Shown here: piece after piece, positions 9,255 through 17,445 of the stretch
Layout: every line of letters begins with the position of its first letter
Numbering within the stretch: position 1 is the stretch's first letter
Source: Bacillota bacterium
GTDB lineage: Bacteria > Bacillota > Clostridia > Lachnospirales > Lachnospiraceae
Direction: 5' to 3'
Assembly: GCA_023386815.1 (NCBI GenBank)
Contig: JAEWIZ010000004.1
Coordinates: forward strand, 50,468-114,467
Length of the DNA stretch: 64,000 nt
Notes under the pieces: generated by a model
What the model was told of the DNA's origin: nothing
The model's input: the letters and a program-made list of their open reading frames with translations, nothing else
The model's database searches: none
Made by a program: the position numbers and the translations under genes

Positions 9255-9375
9255 AATATAACCTCTAAATTCTTTCTTTTGCAGTAACTTTATAACATCT
9301 GTCGCTATTATACATCAGCCAGTTCCTCATTTCAACATTAGATATTCACCGGTATATTCTAAACTCTCCCGCAAA

Positions 9376-9420
9376 AAGAGGGCATCGGTGTCCTAAGTTA
9401 GATGGATACCGGTGCCTCAT
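9376..9420 (-). terminator. Terminator after the 51-aa gene
   Basis: On the minus strand GAGGCACCGGTATCC pairs, with G-U pairs and one bulge, with GGACACCGATGCCCTC and is followed by TTTTT. It separates the small gene at 9469 from tatD. Confidence 0.65.
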
Positions 9421-9468
9421 TATCATACCCGAAACTTTCTTATCATTTTTAATGCCATAAAACTAACA

Positions 9469-9624
9469 TTACTGATCCCGATATTTAAAGTTTTGTCTGC
9501 CAACGCCTTCCTTCCTTGCATTATGGGTTTGGTTTTGATTTTCCGGCTTTACAGAATTTGTAATGCTATTGAATTTTTCTTTTTCTTTCTTCTGATTCAT
9601 CTTTTCTTGCTTTTCTTTACTCAT
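9469..9624 (-). CDS. 51-aa basic small protein, CPC_1213-like
   Basis: The ATG at 9624 has a perfect GGAGG 6 nt upstream and the frame ends before a good terminator, so this is a real gene. The first 18 residues are Lys/Glu/Gln-rich, and the second half contains PENQNQTHNARKEGVGRQN. The QTHN-x-KKEG pattern recalls very small conserved clostridial proteins (CPC_1213 family, from memory). No membrane segment or cysteine. Function unknown; an intrinsically disordered nucleic-acid- or spore-associated protein is a guess only. Confidence 0.65.
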   Translation of the reverse strand: MSKEKQEKMNQKKEKEKFNSITNSVKPENQNQTHNARKEGVGRQNFKYRDQ

Positions 9625-9728
9625 AATTACCTCCATCTTCATTTCAGTGACAGGTTCTTTGCGATATTGATAGTATAAAAAGGTTTTCAATTTTTATGTA
9701 TTTGTATTCCTATAACAATTAAAACACA

Positions 9729-9752
9729 TACCTAAGTATGTACTTTACCTAA
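9729..9752 (+). promoter_or_regulatory. Candidate LytTR binding repeats
   Basis: Two copies of TACCTAA occur 17 bp apart (9729 and 9746) upstream of the LytTR gene, and the first lies in a palindrome ACATACctaaGTATGT. LytTR regulators bind paired direct repeats, so autoregulation is plausible but unproven. Confidence 0.3.
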
Positions 9753-9872
9753 ATAATTAAAGATAGTCTTATTTATCTGTAACTAAGTAGTTAAAATACG
9801 CAACATAGACTGGAAAGATTGAAAATAAATGGTAAAATTAGTATAGTTTATTTGAAATGGAGGAACACCGTT

Positions 9873-10313
9873 TTGAGGATACATATTAATGAAAATCCCA
9901 GATTGAAGGAAACAGAAATAACCATCAACTGCAACAAAATCAGTACAGACGTGGAAAAAATCATTTCCATCCTACGAGTGATGGATCTAAAACTTACCGG
10001 AAGAAAAGATGATCAGACCTACATACTGGATGCATCCATGGTACTCTATATCGATACGGTGGATAAAAAAACCTTCTTTTATACGAAAAAGGATGTTTAT
10101 GAAACTGATCTAAAATTATATGAACTAGAGGAGCAACTAGCTTCCCTGGATTTTATTAGATCGAACAAATCCTGTATTATTAATTTTAATCAAATTATCT
10201 CGATTAAAGCCGATATTGACGGTAAACTCTTGGTTACCATGAGCAATCATGAAAAGTTGTTTGTATCTAGGCAATATTCACCTGTCATTAAGAAAAAATT
10301 GGGGGTAAAGTAA
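9873..10313 (+). CDS. LytTR-family DNA-binding regulator
   Basis: A 146-aa stand-alone LytTR protein without a receiver domain. The N-terminal ~45 residues form a small beta/alpha segment. The C-terminal LytTR domain shows ASMVLYIDTVDKKTFFYTKKDVYE, LEEQLASLDFIRSNKSCIINFNQI and the final DGKLLVTMSNHEKLFVSRQY. I chose the TTG at 9873 with GGAGG 9 nt upstream, because homologues begin near RIHINENPRLKE; an upstream in-frame ATG at 9819 lacks a site. It overlaps the next gene by one base and should control this four-gene operon, a common arrangement for LytTR-DUF3021 pairs. Confidence 0.88.
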   Translation: MRIHINENPRLKETEITINCNKISTDVEKIISILRVMDLKLTGRKDDQTYILDASMVLYIDTVDKKTFFYTKKDVYETDLKLYELEEQLASLDFIRSNKSCIINFNQIISIKADIDGKLLVTMSNHEKLFVSRQYSPVIKKKLGVK

Positions 10314-10804
10314 TGGAACACAAACAAAATTCTTTTTTTCAATTTATATCTTGGACCTTTATCTTATTTGCAGCAGACATCTTGATGATGATGATTATCG
10401 CTGCATTATTTGGTGAAGAGGCAAAAAATATGTCCACCATGTTTCAATTCGGTTCCAAGGGATTAGCTTCAACTACGATGCTACAGTTTCTATTAAGTGC
10501 TTGTGTTAGCGTCCTGCTAAAAGATTTCTTCTTTAACGAGAATATCTTAAAGAATATGATGGCTTTATGGAGAACCATTTTTATGTTGTTAAGTATTCTT
10601 TTTATCCATATCGTTTTTATACTTCTATTTGGATGGTTTCACTACGACAACATGTTGGCATGGGTAAGCTTTTTCATCTGTTTTGGAGGAAGCTTCCTTA
10701 TATGCACCTTCGTTATGATTCTAAAGACAAAGCTGGAAAGCAAACGTTATGATGAGCTACTAAATTTTTATAAAGAGCAAAGAAAGGGAGACGAGGATGA
10801 ATAG
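10313..10804 (+). CDS. DUF3021-family four-helix membrane protein
   Basis: A 163-aa protein with four hydrophobic segments (about 8-32, 50-70, 85-110, 120-143) and a charged tail. Its position directly after a LytTR gene and its four-TM layout match DUF3021, whose members pair with LytTR regulators and probably modulate them at the membrane. Overlaps the preceding gene by 1 nt and the following ATPase gene by 8 nt, so translation is coupled. The mechanism is unknown. Confidence 0.75.
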   Translation: MEHKQNSFFQFISWTFILFAADILMMMIIAALFGEEAKNMSTMFQFGSKGLASTTMLQFLLSACVSVLLKDFFFNENILKNMMALWRTIFMLLSILFIHIVFILLFGWFHYDNMLAWVSFFICFGGSFLICTFVMILKTKLESKRYDELLNFYKEQRKGDEDE

Positions 10805-11639
10805 TATCTACATGAAAGAAATCTCCAAAAGCTTCGGTTCTAAGGAAGTATTAAAAAAACTCTCCTTAACCGTATCAGCCGGAGAAATATTTGGTTTGCT
10901 TGGCCCATCCGGTGCTGGCAAAACAACTATAATTAAATTATTAACCGGTCAGTTGTCTTATCACGGTACAGCGGAAATAATGAACAAAAGCTGCAATCGC
11001 TTAGACCGAAATATCTACTGCGAAATTGGTATGGTCATGGATAACAGTGGTATTTATGAACGCTTAACCTGCTATGATAACATGATTCTTTTCGCAAAAT
11101 TTAATCACATAAAAAAGGAACAGGTGATTCATATTTTAAAGCGTGTCGGCTTAACCGATTTAAAAACCCCGGCAGGAAGGTTATCGAAGGGCATGAAGCA
11201 AAGACTGGTATTAGCAAGAGCCCTGCTCCATCATCCTAAGATATTATTCTTAGATGAACCTACCAGCGGATTGGATCCGGCAACGGCAAATGAAATCCAC
11301 AAGCTCTTGCTGGAACTTAAGGCAGAAGGTACTACCATATTCCTGACAACTCATAATATGGCGGAGGCACATAAGCTCTGTGACCACATTGCCTTATTAA
11401 ACGAAGGCTCCATTGTTGAATTTGGCATACCTGATGAAATTTGCAGAAAATACAACAAAGATAATATTATTTCCATCTTAAGTAGAGATGGCCAAACTAT
11501 AACCATGATTAATAACCCAGAGAATGCAGATCAGATAGCTGACTATTTTGCCAAAGACAAGGTAGCTGCAATTCATTCCTCTGAGCCTAATCTGGAATCC
11601 GTATTCATGACATTAACCGGAAGGGAGTTGGATATCTGA
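10797..11639 (+). CDS. ABC transporter ATP-binding protein
   Basis: A 280-aa ATPase: Walker A GPSGAGKT (36-43), signature LSKGMKQR near 134, Walker B ILFLDEP near 153 with the D-loop SGLDP, and switch His in TTHNMAEA. The C-terminal ~60 residues form the extra domain seen in CcmA/DrrA-type exporters of drugs or peptides. It works with the permease encoded immediately downstream (1-nt overlap). The substrate is not evident; LytTR-controlled exporters often handle bacteriocins, antibiotics or toxic peptides. Confidence 0.92.
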   Translation: MNSIYMKEISKSFGSKEVLKKLSLTVSAGEIFGLLGPSGAGKTTIIKLLTGQLSYHGTAEIMNKSCNRLDRNIYCEIGMVMDNSGIYERLTCYDNMILFAKFNHIKKEQVIHILKRVGLTDLKTPAGRLSKGMKQRLVLARALLHHPKILFLDEPTSGLDPATANEIHKLLLELKAEGTTIFLTTHNMAEAHKLCDHIALLNEGSIVEFGIPDEICRKYNKDNIISILSRDGQTITMINNPENADQIADYFAKDKVAAIHSSEPNLESVFMTLTGRELDI

Positions 11640-12331
11640 TGCATGCCCAAAATATTATTGCCCTTTTTCAAAAACAACTTAAGGACTCCCTAAAAAACCT
11701 GCCTGTCCTTGTACTATTTCTCGTATACCCTATTATTGCCTTGGTTATGACCCAGGCTATGAAGGAGCAGGCTGGTATGGGAACCTTCTTTGTATCCATC
11801 TTTGCAACAATGCATTGCGTGTTTACTCCGATTGTTTCGACCAACAGCATCATCGCAGAAGAAAAGGAACAAAATACTCTTCGAGTACTTTTTATGTCTA
11901 ATGTTACATTAAAAGAATACCTCCTAAGTATCGGTGGTTTTGTATTAATTTCAAATTTAATAACAAGCTGCTTCTTCTTACTATTAACAGAATATACAAC
12001 AAAACAGTCCCTGCTTTTCCTTCTCTCCATTGGAATCGGAAGCCTTATCTCCATTATTTTAGGAGCCTGTCTTGCACTATTTTCAAAAAATGCTTCTGCA
12101 GCAAATGGGATTGCAGTTCCTTTTGCGATGGTATTTGCCTTCCTTCCTATGCTGGCTAACTTTAATTCAGGTATTGAGTCTGTATCTAAATTCACCTTCA
12201 GCCAGCAGGTTAGCTATCTATTGGCAGGTAAGGACCTTTCCGCTTTTGGTATAATTGTATTAGTTGCTAATTTTATTATTCTATTTGCAATTGCAGCTTT
12301 TCTTTATTCTAAAAGTAATTCTGAGGAATAA
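11639..12331 (+). CDS. ABC transporter permease (ABC-2 type)
   Basis: A 230-aa membrane protein with six predicted helices (near 20-38, 50-70, 97-118, 128-150, 160-178, 200-222) and the ABC-2 feature IIAEEKEQNTLRVLFMSN between helices 2 and 3. A single half-size permease would dimerise with the ATPase encoded upstream. The product is probably an exporter; the substrate is unknown. Last gene of the LytTR operon. Confidence 0.88.
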   Translation: MHAQNIIALFQKQLKDSLKNLPVLVLFLVYPIIALVMTQAMKEQAGMGTFFVSIFATMHCVFTPIVSTNSIIAEEKEQNTLRVLFMSNVTLKEYLLSIGGFVLISNLITSCFFLLLTEYTTKQSLLFLLSIGIGSLISIILGACLALFSKNASAANGIAVPFAMVFAFLPMLANFNSGIESVSKFTFSQQVSYLLAGKDLSAFGIIVLVANFIILFAIAAFLYSKSNSEE

Positions 12332-12718
12332 GCGCTGTTATAAAGCTAGTTCCCTTGCTTAAACATAAATAAATATGGCTTACCTAACTTACAGCTAAGA
12401 ATTTCGCTTGTAGACTTTGTGATTTAAAATCATCTGTGATTTTTGAATCAACAGTATATGCAGCGTACTCCTAAGATAGTTTGTTATGGTAAGCCATAGT
12501 TTTCTTTTGATAAATTAGTACTATAAAAGTGATCTCTTAGTTCTACGGTTAAATATTATAAGAATAAAACAAGCAAACATTCCTAGTAAAGCAAAAGCAG
12601 GTATCAGCAAGCCATGTACTGGCCCATGGTGAGGGGTGGTATTTAACTACTGCGGCAATTTTAGTAAGTCTGCTAATTGAAGCTACTTTTATTTCTGTTC
12701 TAATGTTTTGTTTGTCTA
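12332..12718. other. Intergenic region with an unusually long hairpin and a possible decayed coding fragment
   Basis: This 387-nt gap holds a long-range inverted repeat (12374-12498) and, beyond it, no complete gene. Around 12540-12640 the minus strand reads HHGPVHGLLIPAFALLG without a start and with a stop upstream; the plus strand reads a membrane-helix-like string. Either could be a remnant of a deleted membrane gene. Confidence 0.4.
12374..12505 (+). terminator. Long-armed hairpin followed by a T tract, possible operon terminator
   Basis: TATGGCTTACC (12374-12384) and GGTAAGCCATA (12488-12498) are perfect complements separated by 103 nt, followed by GTTTTCTTTT. The arms and T tract look like a terminator whose loop has gained an insertion; this is inference. 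Confidence 0.4.
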
Positions 12719-13546
12719 CTAACAATTTCCCTCATAAACATATCTAAGCTTTTTTCTTGCAATCTCAGCAAGATGATATACCTTTTCAACAGGAGTCGCA
12801 CCGCAGTCTTGCATTTGGTAACGAGGAAAGAAGCGAGATATATGGAGCGGAGCATCAGGATTAACGCTTGCCAGCCATCCTGACAGTTCCTCCATCTCCT
12901 CATCGCTGTCATTTTCCCCGGGTACAATTAGTGTAGTTACCTCAACATGACTTTTTTCAGAGGCAATCTCAATGGATCGTTTTACCGTATCCAAATCTCC
13001 GCCAAGCTTATGATAATATGCTTCTGTAAAACCCTTCAAATCAATATTAAAGGCATCAATGAATGGAAGTAGTTGTTTTAATGGTTCCTCACAGATAAAA
13101 CCATTTGTCACTACTACATTCTTTAGACCCTCTTGTTTTACAAGGGTAGCGCAATCCCGGACAAACTCATAACCAATTAAAGGTTCATTATAGGTGTATG
13201 CAATACCAATATTACCTCTGTTTTGCAGTAATACTGCTTTTTTAACCATTTCTTCGGCAGTGGTTTCTTGTACTTCTATCTCTTTACTTCCCACCATAGA
13301 AATATCACTATTCTGGCAAAAGGAACATTTTAAGTTACAACCATAACTGCCTATTGATAAGATTTCGCTGCCAGGATAAAAGCGGCTCAGCGGCTTTTTC
13401 TCAATAGGATCTAGTGCAAGCCCTGTGAGCTTTCCATAGTTTTCACTAACTATTTCCCCTGCTTTATTTGTTCTTGCTTTGCATAAGCCGATATGCCCTT
13501 CTTCTATTTTACAATGATGGGGACAGATTTCACACTGAGTTCTCAT
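12719..13546 (-). CDS. amrS: AmmeMemoRadiSam system radical SAM enzyme
   Basis: This 275-aa protein carries an N-terminal cysteine cluster (Cys5, Cys8, Cys12, Cys22) and the radical SAM motif Cys70-x3-Cys74-x2-Cys77 (GCNLKCSFCQN). AYTYNEPLIGYEF and FNIDLKGFTEAYY are family landmarks, and the protein ends with a C-terminal PRYQM segment. It overlaps by 4 nt the gene encoding the MEMO-AMMECR1 fusion, the defining partner set of the AmmeMemoRadiSam system. The reaction catalysed is unknown to me. Pyruvate-formate-lyase activases are related but shorter at the N-terminus. Confidence 0.9.
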   Translation of the reverse strand: MRTQCEICPHHCKIEEGHIGLCKARTNKAGEIVSENYGKLTGLALDPIEKKPLSRFYPGSEILSIGSYGCNLKCSFCQNSDISMVGSKEIEVQETTAEEMVKKAVLLQNRGNIGIAYTYNEPLIGYEFVRDCATLVKQEGLKNVVVTNGFICEEPLKQLLPFIDAFNIDLKGFTEAYYHKLGGDLDTVKRSIEIASEKSHVEVTTLIVPGENDSDEEMEELSGWLASVNPDAPLHISRFFPRYQMQDCGATPVEKVYHLAEIARKKLRYVYEGNC

Positions 13547-14928
13547 TTATGTCTCACCACCTCAAACCGTTCCAGTTGAAAGGCTTCATTATCATAAATC
13601 CCTGCCTTTTTCCTGGCGATAGCAACCTGTTCTTCCACTGTATTTACATTTTCCAGATTGGGAAGCAGTAGCCCCCGCTTTCTACCTGCGTATACAATGA
13701 CTCCATAGCGAACTACGTCAAGTTCTGCCATAGATGCAATTTGCTCCGGTTCTCCAAGAACATCCACACTATAAATCAGTTCCTCCAGCTCTTCCTCTGT
13801 TACCGGCGGAAATCTTGGATCCTCTAAGCCAGAACTTACGGCATTTCGAAGAATTTCTTCTGCTACACTGCCTGTTACAGGACTGATGGTTCCAATACAG
13901 CCACGCAGACTCCCATGCTTTTTCAAGGATACAAAGACTCCTGCCTTGCGGCTAAGCATTTCTGTGGGCAGTCCCTGTGGTAGCTGCATATGATCTCCGG
14001 TTGTTAAATAGTATTCTAAAGCCTGCCTTGCCAGGTGTACATAAGGATCCTCTGTTTCCTGTTGCTTTCGGGCAAGCTCTCTTTGCTTTTCTGTAAATAT
14101 CTGATCAAAATTTCTCTGTTCACTTTCACCCGTGATTCTAAATTCACACACGGCATACCCTACCCCAAAGGTTCCTTCATAGGATAAAAAGTCGGATTCC
14201 ACTGTCTTACCGCTTAGAGCACCTGACATAATCATAAATGATTTCAACCCGCATTCTGCTGCTGATTCACAGAAATCAGGTGAGAACTCCAGAAACTTAA
14301 GGAAATCCCCAGTCTTCATTGCCTGTGTAACCTGCTCATCAAATTCCGGCCCTTCCTTCGCAAAGCCGTAAGGTCCGGTCTCGTTAAGTTTATGGGATAA
14401 ATCACCGCTTGCGACAAATACAATTCTTCTATTCAGCTTGTCCGCTGTTTTAGCCACACATTTTCCCAGCTTATAGTGATCCGTGTTCGACAAGCCAGAT
14501 AACCCCATGCGAACCAATTTATAATCCTTTGTATATTGATTAATAAAATATAGAGGTACTAAGGTTCCGTGGTCTAACTGAGAATTCTTTTCGCCTAAAG
14601 TTCCAGCCTCAATACCATCCTTTTCTGCACTACGCTCTAAGGCATCTACAAAGTCCTCATCATACTCCACATGATAGGATACTTTACCAGCACCAAACTG
14701 CCCGAGATTTCCCGCAGCCTCTTTACCCGGTGAGATATGAAAGTAATCCGAGTACATAATGGAATGGGGTGAGGATATGATAATAGTCTCAGGCTTTAAT
14801 GCTGCAATACGCTTCGCGACTTCATGATAACTCTGAATTGTTTTTTCAATCTTGAGCTCCTGTCCTTTGCCGACCTCTGGTACAATCAGCGGTGGGTGAG
14901 GAACAATAAATGCACCGACGAGTGCCAT
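13543..14928 (-). CDS. AmmeMemoRadiSam fused MEMO (AmrB) and AMMECR1 (AmrA) protein
   Basis: A 461-aa two-domain protein. Residues about 1-265 are MEMO-like, related to extradiol dioxygenases, with GAFIVPHPPLIVPE (metal His11), SSPHSIMYSDYF, SQLDHGTLVPLYF and the ASGDLSHKLNETGPYG region. Residues about 305-461 are AMMECR1, with the hallmark LRGCIGTISP and later DPRFPPVTEEEL and GLLLPNLEN. I chose the ATG at 14928, with GGAGGTGG about 5 nt upstream; the longer frame to 15033 lacks a site. Fusion and tight coupling to the radical SAM gene imply a joint pathway; substrates are undefined. One of few fully conserved yet functionally open systems. Confidence 0.9.
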   Translation of the reverse strand: MALVGAFIVPHPPLIVPEVGKGQELKIEKTIQSYHEVAKRIAALKPETIIISSPHSIMYSDYFHISPGKEAAGNLGQFGAGKVSYHVEYDEDFVDALERSAEKDGIEAGTLGEKNSQLDHGTLVPLYFINQYTKDYKLVRMGLSGLSNTDHYKLGKCVAKTADKLNRRIVFVASGDLSHKLNETGPYGFAKEGPEFDEQVTQAMKTGDFLKFLEFSPDFCESAAECGLKSFMIMSGALSGKTVESDFLSYEGTFGVGYAVCEFRITGESEQRNFDQIFTEKQRELARKQQETEDPYVHLARQALEYYLTTGDHMQLPQGLPTEMLSRKAGVFVSLKKHGSLRGCIGTISPVTGSVAEEILRNAVSSGLEDPRFPPVTEEELEELIYSVDVLGEPEQIASMAELDVVRYGVIVYAGRKRGLLLPNLENVNTVEEQVAIARKKAGIYDNEAFQLERFEVVRHK

Positions 14929-15132
14929 AATACCACCTCCGTAATTAAACTGAAACAATGTATAGAATAGGATTATTATACCATAAGTTTTCTTTTTTAT
15001 TATCTTACTCTTATAATAATTGGCTTCAATCATTTATGGAGATGATTTTCATCATTTCATTTATCAATTATGTAATTCTCAGTAAATATTAATTTACACT
15101 GAATTTCGATTAACAAACTGGGAAAGCACGCT

Positions 15133-15660
15133 TTAAAACACCAGATTTGTTATAATTGTACTTGCGATCACACCGGTCAGCATTGCAACAAGACATCCAA
15201 ACAGTGTGTACCGTGTCTTCTTAACTCCAGCTGCCATAAAATAAACCGCCAGAGTATAAAAAATAGTCTCAGTACTACTCATAATAATACTTGTTAGTCT
15301 CCCCAGATATGAATCAGGCCCATATTCCTTAAAAATATCTAAAAGTAGACTAGTGGCCGCCGAAGAAGAGAACATCTTAATAATGACCAAGGGAACTGCC
15401 TGTGATGGAAAGTGTAAGAAGTCAGTGATAGGCTGCAAGGCACTGGCAATGATTTGTAAGGCTCCTGAAGCCCTTAGAATACCGATAGCCACCATAAGTC
15501 CAATTAAGGTAGGCAAAATATCAAGAACCACCTTAAAGCCGTCCTTAGCGCCATCAATGAAGTCATCAAATACATTCTGCTTTGATAATAAACCCATTCC
15601 GATAATATAGAACAAAATAAATGGAATGATATAATCCGAAATATAAATCAAAAATTTCAT
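15133..15660 (-). CDS. spmB: Spore maturation protein SpmB
   Basis: A 175-aa multi-pass membrane protein needed with SpmA for spore core dehydration and heat resistance. Seen here are IPFILFYIIGMGL, DGAKDGFKVVLDILPTLIGLMVAIGILRASGAL, the conserved MFSSSAATSLLLDIFKEYGPDS and STETIFYTLAVYF. The ATG at 15660 gives the usual length (B. subtilis about 178 aa) and has AAGG upstream; the frame reaches back to 15714. Its normal partner spmA lies 5 kb away at 20342, separated by sugar genes, so they are no longer adjacent. Confidence 0.9.
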   Translation of the reverse strand: MKFLIYISDYIIPFILFYIIGMGLLSKQNVFDDFIDGAKDGFKVVLDILPTLIGLMVAIGILRASGALQIIASALQPITDFLHFPSQAVPLVIIKMFSSSAATSLLLDIFKEYGPDSYLGRLTSIIMSSTETIFYTLAVYFMAAGVKKTRYTLFGCLVAMLTGVIASTIITNLVF

Positions 15661-15754
15661 TTTAAACAACCTTACCATGTCTTTATTGTATTTTATGAGG
15701 TCAGCCCAGAACATATGAATCTTATATACGATACATAGACAAGAGGAACGAAAG

Positions 15755-15808
15755 AATAAAGCAGCGGCTATATCAGGAACCTATATCGATTCCTAATATA
15801 ACCGCTGC
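15755..15808 (-). terminator. Terminator after the FGGY kinase gene
   Basis: On the minus strand GCAGCGGTTATATTAGGAA pairs with TTCCTGATATAGCCGCTGC (G-U pairs only as defects), followed by TTTATTCTTT. A 19-bp stem with a 9-nt loop. Confidence 0.85.
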
Positions 15809-15839
15809 AATTTGATGTTTAAACTAATATACCTATTTT

Positions 15840-17207
15840 TTATATACTCATTCTTGCTTCTTCTAAAGTTGCAAACTCCTGATTACCGATCATCTGGCAA
15901 ATGATATTACCAATAGCAGTTGCCTCAGAGGGGCCGGCTGCTACCTTACGTCCTGTATACTTTGCTGTAAGGTCATTTAAGTATGTTGCATTAGAGCCTC
16001 CGCCAATGATGTTAATACAAGGATAATGCTTTCCTGTTAATTTTTCGATTTCTGTTAAGGTTTCCGCATAACACTTCGCCAAGCTATTGTAAATAACTGC
16101 AGCAATTTCAGCCAAGGTTTCTGGAATCTGTTGCTTCGTTCTTTCACAATAATCTTTAACTGCCTGAGTCATACTTTCCGGTGATAGGAAGCAGGAATCA
16201 TTACAGTCAACGATGGAAGCGATCTTCTCCTTAGAGGCACTCTCACAGATTTCAGCAAAGGACTTGTCTGCTCCAATTTCCTTACGTACAGACTGAATCA
16301 TCCATAGTCCCATGATATTTTTTAAAATACGATATCTATAGTTATAACCACCCTCATTTGTGAAGCCCGAAAGTCTGCAGGCTTCGGAACAGTTTGGAAT
16401 CTCTGACTCAATTCCCATCAAAGACCAGGTTCCTGAACTGATATATAGAGTATCTTTTTCTATGCTTGGAACTGCTGCCACAGCTGACGCAGTATCATGA
16501 GAAGCCGGTGCAACTACCTTGCAGTCATATCCGACTGCTTCCCGAATTCCAGCTCTTAAATTACCAACCTCACTACCCGGCATCTGGAGCTGGGTAAATA
16601 ATTTCTTTGGTAAACCAAGTTTTTCTATAAGCTCATAGTCCCAAGCCTTTTTGTTTACATCTAACATCATACTAGTTGATGCTATGGTATATTCCTGCCT
16701 CTTCTCCCCTGATAGCAGGAAATGATAATAATCCGGTGTAAATAATAAGGTTTCAGCTTCTTCTAACTGTTCTGGATGTTCTTTTTGCAGTGCCATCAGC
16801 TGGTAAATTGTATTATATACTTGGCTCTGAATACCGGTTCTTTCGTACATCTCCTTAGCTGAAACGATTTTCTCCAGTTCTGCCGGCATGTCCATGGTTC
16901 TGCTATCTCGATATCCAACCGTATTTCCTACGATATTTTCATTCTTATCAATCAGTACAAAATCAACACCCCAGGTATCCACGCCAACGCTTACCGGAAT
17001 CTTTCCAATTTCCTTGCAACGCTTCATACCCTCAAGAATCTCATGAAAAATCTTATGGGTATTCCAGCAAAGGGAGCCATCTACCTTTTCCATACCATTT
17101 TCAAAGCGATAAACTTCCTCAAGGCATATCTTTCCATTATCAACGCTTCCAAGGATATGACGTCCACCGGAAGCTCCTATATCAATTGCTAAATAATATT
17201 TTTGCAT
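15840..17207 (-). CDS. rhaB: FGGY-family sugar kinase, rhamnulokinase type, likely acting on L-fuculose here
   Basis: A 455-aa carbohydrate kinase with LAIDIGASGGRHILG (ATP site), GVDTWGVDFVLID, YRDSRT, GIQSQVYNTIYQL and TIASTSMMLD, all typical of RhaB rather than E. coli FucK. ISSGTWSLMGIE and the C-terminal NIIGGGSNATYLNDLTA complete the fold. It should phosphorylate a ketose; next to fucI the natural substrate is probably L-fuculose, though rhamnulose cannot be excluded. ATG at 17207 with GGAGGG 5 nt upstream. Lies 239 nt downstream of fucI with a hairpin between. No aldolase is present here; the product must be processed by genes elsewhere. Confidence 0.85.
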   Translation of the reverse strand: MQKYYLAIDIGASGGRHILGSVDNGKICLEEVYRFENGMEKVDGSLCWNTHKIFHEILEGMKRCKEIGKIPVSVGVDTWGVDFVLIDKNENIVGNTVGYRDSRTMDMPAELEKIVSAKEMYERTGIQSQVYNTIYQLMALQKEHPEQLEEAETLLFTPDYYHFLLSGEKRQEYTIASTSMMLDVNKKAWDYELIEKLGLPKKLFTQLQMPGSEVGNLRAGIREAVGYDCKVVAPASHDTASAVAAVPSIEKDTLYISSGTWSLMGIESEIPNCSEACRLSGFTNEGGYNYRYRILKNIMGLWMIQSVRKEIGADKSFAEICESASKEKIASIVDCNDSCFLSPESMTQAVKDYCERTKQQIPETLAEIAAVIYNSLAKCYAETLTEIEKLTGKHYPCINIIGGGSNATYLNDLTAKYTGRKVAAGPSEATAIGNIICQMIGNQEFATLEEARMSI

Positions 17208-17363
17208 AGTAACCCTCCTAAAACCTACTCTTATCATCCCATTTTAAGTCAAGCGACCTGTAAAGTAAATACACTCTAGTTTAATATGATGTAACCTCAG
17301 TTACACAATATAATTCAAAAGCTGATTCATTTTTGTCATAAATAAAAGGTCTTTACCTGCATT

Positions 17364-17404
17364 GGGAAGTAAACCATATGACATAACTATATGGCTTACT
17401 TCCC
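17364..17404 (-). other. Intercistronic hairpin between fucI and the kinase
   Basis: GGGAAGTAAACCATAT (17364-17379) faces ATATGGCTTACTTCCC (17389-17404): a 16-bp stem with one mismatch and a 9-nt loop. No T run follows, so it looks like an mRNA-processing or stability hairpin that may uncouple fucI and kinase levels. Confidence 0.6.
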
Positions 17405-17445
17405 CTCAGAATTAAATCACCTTTTTACTTGATTTGAATGTTTTA

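Noticed and set aside
11668..12195. 175-codon ORF antisense to the ABC permease
   Set aside because: A shadow frame of a well-supported membrane gene; no start signal or family features.
12540..12720. Membrane protein ORF on either strand in the gap before amrS
   Set aside because: No start codon with a ribosome site; stops break both frames. Kept only as a possible remnant.
13543..15033. Longer start for the MEMO-AMMECR1 gene at 15033
   Set aside because: The ATG at 14928 has a strong ribosome site and matches the family beginning; the extra 35 residues look non-coding.
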